Source: Pedobacter sp. (lineage in GTDB: Bacteria; Bacteroidota; Bacteroidia; Sphingobacteriales; Sphingobacteriaceae). From it: DNA of 6,279 bases. Where the stretch lies: assembly GCA_030149995.1 (NCBI GenBank), contig JASLGV010000528.1:1-6279 (forward strand), written 5' to 3'. The notes beneath the pieces are model-generated. The model had not been told where the DNA came from. It did not search any database and saw nothing but the letters and a program-made list of their open reading frames with translations. Shown one piece after another: positions 1 through 5,653 of this stretch. A program made the translations under genes and the position numbers. Every line of letters begins with the position of its first letter. Position 1 is the stretch's first letter.

Positions 1-187
1 CTTCTTTGGACTGTTGTACCAGAAGCACCTCTACATTACCCGAAATTTTAATCTTTTTAAAATCTGTAAAGTTCCAGGTTTTTACTGTGCCGTTTTCGTG
101 TGCCGCAACCTGGGTTACACCTAATACCGATGTTAAAATAATGGCCGCAAATGCCGATGCCATAAATGTTTTGATGAAGTTTTTCAT
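1..187 (-). CDS. Secreted DUF2807 (GIN-domain) protein, N-terminal part only
   Basis: The ATG at 187-185 opens a frame that stays open to the left edge (62 codons visible). It starts MKNFIKTFMASAFAAIILTS and continues to an AxA-type cleavage site (VAA before HENG, near residue 29), so this is a classical Sec signal peptide. The mature start, with NFTDFKKIKISGNVEVLLVQ (residues about 38-57), has the look of the first strand pair of the DUF2807 or 'putative auto-transporter adhesin head GIN' domain, a beta-solenoid-like domain common in secreted or periplasmic Bacteroidota proteins. Its biochemical role is not established. The start is supported by the signal peptide and by an A/T-rich leader lacking a Shine-Dalgarno, normal for this phylum. 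An ECF-like promoter lies about 70 bases upstream. The C-terminal part is outside the window, so domain completeness and length cannot be judged. The family call rests on a short stretch. Confidence 0.8.
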   Translation of the reverse strand, partial: MKNFIKTFMASAFAAIILTSVLGVTQVAAHENGTVKTWNFTDFKKIKISGNVEVLLVQQSKE

Positions 188-255
188 AATATTTTATTTT
201 TATAATTGGTTGTTAATCATTTTATTAAACGTCTAAAAGCTGCTTTTGATGATAA

Positions 256-280
256 GACGCAGGTAGGGAGATAAAGTTGC
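256..280 (-). promoter_or_regulatory. Candidate ECF-sigma-type promoter for the DUF2807 gene
   Basis: Read on the minus strand, GCAAC (280-276) is followed after exactly 16 bases by CGTC (259-256). This resembles the -35 (GGAAC-like) and -10 (CGTC) elements and spacing of ECF sigma-factor promoters. Transcription would begin near 249-250 and leave a leader of about 60 nt before the ATG at 187. No TAnnTTTG housekeeping element is visible in that leader. The motif match is direct; its use as a promoter is inference. Confidence 0.5.
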
Positions 281-321
281 ATGTACCTGATGCTTTTTAT
301 ACAAGAACAGTTTAATAATCG

Positions 322-351
322 ACCAACTGGCTATAAAAACAGACCAACACT
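322..351. promoter_or_regulatory. 21-bp-phased direct repeat (GACCAAC x2), possible LytTR-type operator
   Basis: GACCAAC occurs at 321-327 and again at 342-348, a period of exactly 21 bp, or two helical turns. On the minus strand the corresponding 9-mers are CCAGTTGGT (330-322) and AGTGTTGGT (351-343), separated by 12 bp. The LytTR consensus is [TA][AC][CA]GTTN[AG][TG] repeated with a 12-13 bp spacer; the first 9-mer matches 8 of 9 positions and the second 7 of 9. The pair lies about 40 bp upstream of the ECF-like -35, an activator-like position for the minus-strand gene. The HD gene on the other side is about 185 bp away. Confidence 0.45.
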
Positions 352-482
352 TTTCTTTCTGTTGTTTATCAAAGTCCTGTTTTGTAGGGCAGGGTAAAAT
401 CTACAACCTGTTGTATTTAAAATTTAATTGCTTGTAAATAAGCAGGCTTCAGTTTTTATCGACTAAAGAGGAAGAAAACGGT

Positions 483-512
483 TTTGTTTTGCTAAAAATA
501 TTAGTAATTTTG
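483..512 (+). promoter_or_regulatory. Bacteroidota housekeeping promoter for the HD gene
   Basis: TTTG at 483-486 and TAATTTTG at 505-512, 18 bases apart, match the Bacteroidota primary-sigma consensus (-33 TTTG, -7 TAnnTTTG) fully. Initiation would fall near 516-518. That leaves about 17-19 nt before the ATG at 535, but only 8-10 nt before the upstream in-frame GTG at 526, which favours the ATG as start. The match is seen directly; activity is inferred. Confidence 0.6.
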
Positions 513-534
513 AAGTGTTTTTAATGTGCAGACC

Positions 535-1392
535 ATGGTAGAATTGAATGACTTTTTATACGGCAAAGCGGAATTTTCTCCGGTGTTTTCAGACCTTTTA
601 AATACCGAAGCTTTAAAGCGTTTGGCAGGGGTACACCAGAGTGGGGCCATATTTTTGGTTAATCCGGATTTAAACCATTCAAGACTGGAACATACCATAG
701 GTGTTTGCATGCTGATAAAACATTTGGGGGGCTCAGAACTGGAACAAATTGCGGGTTTATTGCACGATGTTTCCCACACCGCTTTTTCACATGTGGGCGA
801 TTATGTAGTCGGTAATTTAAGCGAAAGTTATCACGAAGAAGTTTTTACCGATCTGATCCTGAAAACAGAAATTCCCGATGTATTGAACAAACATGGCTAT
901 CGTATTGACCAGATCCTACAGGGCGAATTTAATATTCTGGAGCAACCGCAACCTTTTTTATGTGCAGACAGGCTTGATTATACCCTGCGCGATGCCATTT
1001 ATGCCGGTTTAATCTCAAGAACACGCGCCATTGAATTTTTAAAAAACATTCTTTTAGCAGATGGTAAAATTGTGGTAAAGAAGGAGGCCGAAGCCAGCTG
1101 GATCAACGAAATTTTCGGGAAACTAAATCAGGAAGTTTATAAACGACCCCTACACTTATATGCGAATGGTAAAATGGCCGAACTGATTAAAGGTTTTATA
1201 GAAAAGGATATCTTAACGAAAGAAGATCTTTTTAAAACAGATACCATGTTGCTAAATAAAATAAGAAGCAATTATGCTGGCTACGAAGCCATCAAATCTA
1301 TTAAGCAATTGAAAGGTTTTGATGCCTTTATGAGAAGCGGGAAAGCACCGGTTGTAAAAGAAAGAACGCTAAAAGCAGAAAGTGTAAACTGA
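535..1392 (+). CDS. HD-superfamily metal-dependent phosphohydrolase
   Basis: 285 residues, cytosolic, no signal peptide. The HD signature is complete in order: R50 and H53 in HSRLEHTIGV (48-57), H77-D78 in GLLHDVSHTAFSH (74-86), H100 in the SYHEE segment, and D145 in CADRLDYTLRDA (143-154). The arrangement R-x-x-H, H-D, H-E and A-D-R-L-D-Y with R-D-A is that of the dGTPase/SAMHD1-like branch (COG1078-like), whose members hydrolyse nucleotides or other phosphoesters with a divalent metal. The substrate here cannot be told from sequence. At 285 residues it is shorter than the common COG1078 proteins of about 400 residues, lacking much of their C-terminal region. The start is taken at ATG 535; an in-frame GTG at 526 would add three residues but sits very close to the predicted transcription start. 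It stands alone on its strand, with a convergent gene downstream. HD-family membership is secure, function open. Confidence 0.88.
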   Translation: MVELNDFLYGKAEFSPVFSDLLNTEALKRLAGVHQSGAIFLVNPDLNHSRLEHTIGVCMLIKHLGGSELEQIAGLLHDVSHTAFSHVGDYVVGNLSESYHEEVFTDLILKTEIPDVLNKHGYRIDQILQGEFNILEQPQPFLCADRLDYTLRDAIYAGLISRTRAIEFLKNILLADGKIVVKKEAEASWINEIFGKLNQEVYKRPLHLYANGKMAELIKGFIEKDILTKEDLFKTDTMLLNKIRSNYAGYEAIKSIKQLKGFDAFMRSGKAPVVKERTLKAESVN

Positions 1393-1413
1393 GGAGTTAC
1401 TTCGTTAATTTTA

Positions 1414-1812
1414 TTATGCGGATATACTGAGATGCGGATAAAAATGCTGTCTTTGTACTTTATTTAAACTATAACCCGAAAAGATCAGGTTTGCAAAACT
1501 CAAAAGCTCCTCAAGTTCGTTAATATCGTATAAATTACTGTTTAGCTTATAAATAATGTTTTCGAGCTGGTTGCAGTCAAATTCGTCTGCTTCCATCGCA
1601 ATCATTTGCATACCATCTGTAATAGCCTTACAGATATGCTGCTTTAAAAAGTAGAACTCACACCAGTATTCGTACAGCACCGTGCCATTCTTGTCCTCGG
1701 TCATTTTCAATTTAAAATAAGCCTTTTCCATGGTGTAATAAAGTGTCATATCTGAATCTTCATTTACTCTGGCCGGGTATATCTTATTGATTAAATACTT
1801 GTACGATTTCAT
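1414..1812 (-). CDS. Hypothetical protein, 132 residues
   Basis: I do not recognise this protein. The frame starts at ATG 1812-1810 (MKSYKYLINKIYPARVNEDS); a TTG two codons upstream is possible but less likely. It ends in TAA followed directly by a second in-frame TAA. There is no signal peptide or membrane segment, so it is probably cytosolic. It has a basic, aromatic N-terminus. The middle (about residues 48-65) holds W, C, F, Y and H residues in a WCEFYFLKQHICKA-type stretch. A long acidic and leucine-rich segment (about 75-113) is likely helical, with ELEELL near 100-105. Three cysteines and two histidines lie within residues 50-80, but they form no recognisable metal-binding motif. It converges on the HD gene with a 21-bp gap and diverges from the large secreted-protein gene. 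Codon use looks like that of its neighbours. Being real is supported by length, composition and context only. Confidence 0.65.
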   Translation of the reverse strand: MKSYKYLINKIYPARVNEDSDMTLYYTMEKAYFKLKMTEDKNGTVLYEYWCEFYFLKQHICKAITDGMQMIAMEADEFDCNQLENIIYKLNSNLYDINELEELLSFANLIFSGYSLNKVQRQHFYPHLSISA

Positions 1813-1986
1813 ATTCAAAAATCATTAATGGTTTTTATTTCTGGTGGTTATCGGCTAAAATGACCAGCCAGGTACTTTATCAAAGCAATAGAGGGATGCG
1901 GATATAAACCTTAAAATAACTGGGGGATGTTGGCAGTTTCTACTCCGTCTGTAACAAATATTTCATTTTGTTTGGTTCAGTCATAT

Positions 1987-2020
1987 TTTTTTACACGAAC
2001 TGCCTGCTTTTTTACACGAA
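1987..2020. repeat. 13-bp direct repeat TTTTTTACACGAA, 21-bp period, possible operator
   Basis: The 13-mer occurs at 1987-1999 and identically at 2008-2020, a start-to-start distance of 21 bp, placing both copies on the same helix face. On the minus strand the first copy includes GCAGTTCGT (2003-1995), which fits the LytTR half-site consensus at 8 of 9 positions; the equivalent 9-mer of the second copy, TGGTTTCGT (2024-2016), fits poorly. The repeat ends about 105 bp before the ATG of the large secreted-protein gene and just upstream of its candidate promoter, where an activator would bind. The repeat is plain to see; the regulator is inferred. Confidence 0.6.
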
Positions 2021-2046
2021 ACCAGTTGTTTAGCAGGTAATTTGTT

Positions 2047-2075
2047 TTTGTTATTTGATAGAAATGGTATATTGC
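2047..2075 (+). promoter_or_regulatory. Weak candidate promoter for the CHU_C/PorP operon
   Basis: TTTG at 2047-2050 lies 17 bases before TATATTGC (2068-2075), an imperfect version of TAnnTTTG with the TA and two of the T positions kept. A transcript would start near 2079, about 47 nt before the ATG. A poor -7 element is what one expects of an activator-dependent promoter, and the phased repeat lies directly upstream. Other TTTG placements in this A/T-rich stretch are possible. Confidence 0.25.
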
Positions 2076-2125
2076 ATAGAAAATAAACCAGGTATGTATT
2101 TTTTATTTGTTTCAAAATAAATTAA

Positions 2126-5100
2126 ATGATTAGAGCTGCTGCGGGTTTATTGTTCCTCTTTATCTGCTTGTCAATCAGATGTTTTAGTCAGAACATTTCA
2201 AACGAAGGAACCGATTTCTGGACTGTTTTTCCGACTCATGTTCCCAGTGGCAGTGCCCTGGCAAACATAGCTGTTTTTGTTACCTCAAAATTTGATACCG
2301 AAGTTACTGTTAGTTGTGGTGTGTGGCAAAAAACAATGCCGGTTCCGGCCAATTCGGCTGTTCAGTTTGATGTACCAAGAACAAGTGCCTATATTGCAGA
2401 TTACGAATCCAATAGTGCGGCAGCCCTGCCAAACAGGGGTATTCATGTAAAAGTAACTGAAGGGAAGCCCAAAGTTTCTGTTTATACACATATATATGCA
2501 GGCAAGAGGTCTGCAGCCTCGTTAATCCTTCCATACGAAACGCTCGGGCAATCTTATTATTCCATGAATTATGTGCAAAGCCCCCTGGGAGGGAAAAACT
2601 TTATTACACTGGTTGCTGCCGATGATAATACAGATTTACAAATTCATGAACGGAACGGAAACATAAAAAAAATCAAATTCGACCACGCTGGTGACGTGTA
2701 TGAATACATGTCGGGAACCAGTGATTTGACAGGTGTTTACATTACTACAGATCCCGAAACTTCTTCCTGCAAGAGATTTGCCGCCTTTTCGGGCTCTTCT
2801 ATGATGGCTATTGGTTGTTATACTTCTTACGATCCGCTTTACCAGCAACTCTATCCCGTAGCCAGCTGGGGGAAAAATTATGGGGTAGTACCCTTTAAAG
2901 ACCGGCTTTATCTGCTGGTGGTGCTGGCACAGGAAGATGATACAGTAGTTCAGTATAATGGAAACACCGTTACCTTAAATCGGGGTTCATTTTTTGAAAT
3001 TGATAACCTGAAAGATGGTATGTTCCTGTCGGCCAACAAACTGATTAGTGTTGCACAGTATTCCATGTCGCAGAATTGTTCTTCTGCCACATCCGCCGCC
3101 GTATTGGGCGATCCGGAAATGGTTATCTTAAACCCGATTGAGTTTAACATTAAAGATATAACGGTTTTTTCGTCTAAGCTGCAAGATATATCAGAACGTT
3201 ATATAAATGTTTTGATGAAAACAAACCAGACCGCAAGCTTTAAAATAGATGGGGTAGCGCCAACAAGTCCCTGGATTGTATTAAGTCCCGGTTCGCCTTA
3301 TTCTTATAACCAGTTAGAGCTGCCCAATATTACGGGTGATAGATCATACAACAGTCTCACCCTGAAGGCTGATGGAGGTTTTAATGCAATTGCATATGGT
3401 TTTGGCGATTTTGAATCTTATGCCTATTCGGCGGGGACCAACCTGTCTTCTAATAATTACCTAACGGTTTACAATACAGAAAGCAATACGGCATCTTCCA
3501 ACGGTTGTGTGGGCGAAACGGTACAGCTTAAAATTAACCTGCCTTACCAGATAGACGAAATTACCTGGAAACTGGATGATGAAACACCGGTTACGCAACG
3601 AGGAAATGCAATACCTTTCGAAACCAGTGTGGTAAACGGGCAAACGTTGTATACATATACCTATCCAATACAGAAAACCTATACCACTGTGGGCAGTTAC
3701 GCGCTCGATGTAGATATGCATGTGCCCAATAATGAAACAGCTTGTTTTTCAGAAGCAGGGAGCTTTAACCGGAATTACGTTTTTAACATCTATAATTTGC
3801 CCCAGGCAGCATTTGAACTGCCCGAAGTGGAAGGATGCGCCAACCATACCTTCGACTTTAAAGACATAAGCATTTCCAATACCGCCGATTTTTCCGTTTC
3901 CGAATGGCTGTGGGATTTCGGTGATGGAACTTATTCGAAAGAACAGCATCCTAAACATGCGTATACAACAGAAGGGGTTTATATGGTTAAGCTCACCGTA
4001 AAATCCGAAACAGGGTGCAGCTCAACCGTTTCAGACGCCAAACAAATAACTGTATACCCCGTGCCCGAATCAAAATTTGATGCAGGAACCAAAACCTGTG
4101 TAAATACAGACCTGTTGTTTACAGATGCTTCAACCATTCATAAAGCAGAAGAAGGGAATAAAATCATCCGGTGGCACTGGGATTTTGGCGATGGCAATAC
4201 AATTGATAAAACCACGAACGATCCTTTTAAATATCAGTATACTCAAACGGGTATTTACAAGGTTTCGCTCACAACTTTTTCCGAACGGGAATGTGCAGGC
4301 AATACCGTAACCGAAGAAATTGAAGTAATGGATTTGCCTATTGCCGATTTCTCCCTGCCCGATGTATGTTCAGATGATTTGGTAACCACTTTTATAAACC
4401 AGTCGGTGAGTGGTGCTGCCTTAACAAATGGCTTATATTACAGCTGGGATTTTGGAGATGCTGCAAACCCGGGTAGCAATAGATCTGCCGAGAAAGATGG
4501 CAAACACCGTTATACGGTTCCGGGCGAATACCAGGTAAGTTTAACTGTTAGCAACGAATATGGATGTAAATCCATTGTTAAAACCAAAAGATTTGTGGTG
4601 AACAGCCGGGTTGAAACGGCCGGATTTACGGTTCAGAATGAGGGTAATTTATGCAGCAATGCCGATGTAATCATCAACAATACCTCCACAGTACAGATTG
4701 GGCGTATTGTTAAGATAGAAGTATACAAAGATTTTGATCGGGAACCCCATGTATTCGAAACGATCTATTATCCGGGTAACGAAGACATACATTTACGCTA
4801 TGAGCCATTTGGCGGAACAGAAACCCGCGAGGTTAAAATTAAGCTCATTGCCTATTCCGGCACGGTTTGTTCAAAAGAATATGAAAAGATCATTAAACTT
4901 AAACCGGTTCCAATCCTGGTATTCCCCACGCTGAAAGATGTTTGTCAAAATGATGGAATCATCTCCGTAAACCTGGCAAATGAAAGTTCGGGCATTAAAG
5001 GAACCGGACGTTATTTGGGCGATGGGGTAGATGCCACCGGAAATTTTAACCCTAAGCAGGTAGAACCGGGAGTACACCAGATTTCTTATATATTTACAGC

Positions 5101-5653
5101 CGAGAACAATTGTGAGGCTGTGGCCGTACAAAGTATTAAGGTTTATAAAAACCCGGTGGCTGATGCCGGAAGTACTCTTTATATACTGGCTGGCGGTGAG
5201 CTGAATATACCGGCAAAGGCAGAAGGAAATGGTTTAATCTATAAGTGGGTTCCGGCCGGTGGATTAAGCAGCGATCATATTTTAAATCCGGTTGCTGCTC
5301 CTGAAAAAGATACCGAATACACCCTTACGGTTACCAGCGCCGAAGGCTGTACCGCTGTAAGTAAAGTAAAAGTTGTTATATTAGAACAGCTGGTGCCACC
5401 AAATTCTTTTACGCCCAATGGCGATAATGTGAATGATGTTTGGAGCATTAAATACCTGGACTCTTATCCAAAAGCAACTGTCGAAGTTTTTAACCGAAAT
5501 GGAAACAGGGTTTTTTACAGTACAGGAGGGTATAAAGTGCCTTTTGATGGTACCTATAAAAGCGAACCTTTGCCTGTTGGCGTTTACTATTATATTATTA
5601 ATCCCGGTAACGGAAGAAAAACACTTTCAGGCACACTAACCATAATCAGATAG
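2126..5653 (+). CDS. Secreted multidomain PKD/Ig-like protein with type B T9SS sorting domain (CHU_C)
   Basis: 1175 residues, probably a cell-surface or released adhesin-like protein. Residues 1-22 are a Sec signal peptide (hydrophobic core LLFLFICLSI, cleavage after CFSQ or nearby). About 25-345 resembles the IgGFc-binding N-terminal region found in bacterial surface proteins: GTDFW at 28-32, PYETLGQSYY at 136-145, and two repeated 'D-D-(N)T-x-(L/V)-x' strand motifs near 166-173 and 271-276. Then come beta-sandwich modules: three clear PKD domains with WDFGD at 596-600, 685-689 and 774-778, a degenerate one (about 830-925), and two further Ig-like modules (about 930-1008 and 1010-1086). About 1090-1175 is the gliding-motility-associated C-terminal domain (SFTPNGDNVNDVW 1094-1106, VEVFNRNG 1119-1126, PFDGTY 1139-1144, LPVGVYYYIIN 1149-1159), the type B signal for T9SS export. 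The ATG is set by the signal peptide. The PorP/SprF-like gene follows with no gap. The ligand is unknown; 'IgGFc-binding' is a family name, not evidence of antibody binding. Confidence 0.93.
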   Translation: MIRAAAGLLFLFICLSIRCFSQNISNEGTDFWTVFPTHVPSGSALANIAVFVTSKFDTEVTVSCGVWQKTMPVPANSAVQFDVPRTSAYIADYESNSAAALPNRGIHVKVTEGKPKVSVYTHIYAGKRSAASLILPYETLGQSYYSMNYVQSPLGGKNFITLVAADDNTDLQIHERNGNIKKIKFDHAGDVYEYMSGTSDLTGVYITTDPETSSCKRFAAFSGSSMMAIGCYTSYDPLYQQLYPVASWGKNYGVVPFKDRLYLLVVLAQEDDTVVQYNGNTVTLNRGSFFEIDNLKDGMFLSANKLISVAQYSMSQNCSSATSAAVLGDPEMVILNPIEFNIKDITVFSSKLQDISERYINVLMKTNQTASFKIDGVAPTSPWIVLSPGSPYSYNQLELPNITGDRSYNSLTLKADGGFNAIAYGFGDFESYAYSAGTNLSSNNYLTVYNTESNTASSNGCVGETVQLKINLPYQIDEITWKLDDETPVTQRGNAIPFETSVVNGQTLYTYTYPIQKTYTTVGSYALDVDMHVPNNETACFSEAGSFNRNYVFNIYNLPQAAFELPEVEGCANHTFDFKDISISNTADFSVSEWLWDFGDGTYSKEQHPKHAYTTEGVYMVKLTVKSETGCSSTVSDAKQITVYPVPESKFDAGTKTCVNTDLLFTDASTIHKAEEGNKIIRWHWDFGDGNTIDKTTNDPFKYQYTQTGIYKVSLTTFSERECAGNTVTEEIEVMDLPIADFSLPDVCSDDLVTTFINQSVSGAALTNGLYYSWDFGDAANPGSNRSAEKDGKHRYTVPGEYQVSLTVSNEYGCKSIVKTKRFVVNSRVETAGFTVQNEGNLCSNADVIINNTSTVQIGRIVKIEVYKDFDREPHVFETIYYPGNEDIHLRYEPFGGTETREVKIKLIAYSGTVCSKEYEKIIKLKPVPILVFPTLKDVCQNDGIISVNLANESSGIKGTGRYLGDGVDATGNFNPKQVEPGVHQISYIFTAENNCEAVAVQSIKVYKNPVADAGSTLYILAGGELNIPAKAEGNGLIYKWVPAGGLSSDHILNPVAAPEKDTEYTLTVTSAEGCTAVSKVKVVILEQLVPPNSFTPNGDNVNDVWSIKYLDSYPKATVEVFNRNGNRVFYSTGGYKVPFDGTYKSEPLPVGVYYYIINPGNGRKTLSGTLTIIR

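Larger units (their letters stand above)
188..534. other. Divergent intergenic region between DUF2807 and HD genes
   Basis: About 350 bases with no credible coding frame. Besides the two promoters and the phased repeat listed separately, it holds a small near-palindrome in the DUF2807 leader (AAAAG-CTG-CTTTT, 235-247). It also holds a cluster of overlapping inverted repeats (TTGTAG 382-387, CTACAA 401-406, TTGTA 411-415). I see no tRNA or riboswitch-like fold in it. Confidence 0.7.
1813..2125. other. Divergent intergenic region upstream of the CHU_C-protein gene
   Basis: About 310 bases without a credible coding frame. It contains the 21-bp-phased TTTTTTACACGAA repeat (listed separately) and an inverted repeat CCTGCT (2003-2008) / AGCAGG (2032-2037) overlapping its downstream half. 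A weak promoter-like pair for the plus-strand gene lies at 2047-2075. For the minus-strand 132-residue gene I see no convincing -33/-7 pair. No RNA gene is apparent. Confidence 0.65.

Noticed and set aside
6..236. Plus-strand 76-codon open frame at the left edge
   Set aside because: It lies opposite the DUF2807 reading frame, whose signal peptide and domain start are convincing; this frame has no family resemblance.
526..534. GTG at 526 as start of the HD protein
   Set aside because: It would leave a leader of only about 8-10 nt after the predicted promoter, and ATG is available three codons on; still possible.
501..779. Minus-strand 92-codon open frame
   Set aside because: It is antisense to the HD gene over its catalytic motifs and shows no protein-like features of its own.
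1384..1400. Hairpin GTAAACT-GAGG-AGTTAC at the HD gene stop as a terminator
   Set aside because: The stem is short, has a bulge, overlaps the stop codon and is not followed by a run of T; too weak to call.
2198..3160. Literal antibody-binding function for the large secreted protein
   Set aside because: The family name comes from a mammalian mucin-like protein; nothing in the sequence shows immunoglobulin binding, and the organism is probably environmental.
3911..4470. Repeated TGGGATTT(T/C)GG(N)GATG at 3911, 4178 and 4445 as a DNA repeat element
   Set aside because: These encode the WDFGD motif of three PKD domains; the spacing follows protein modules and the flanking DNA is diverged, so it is not a mobile or CRISPR repeat.
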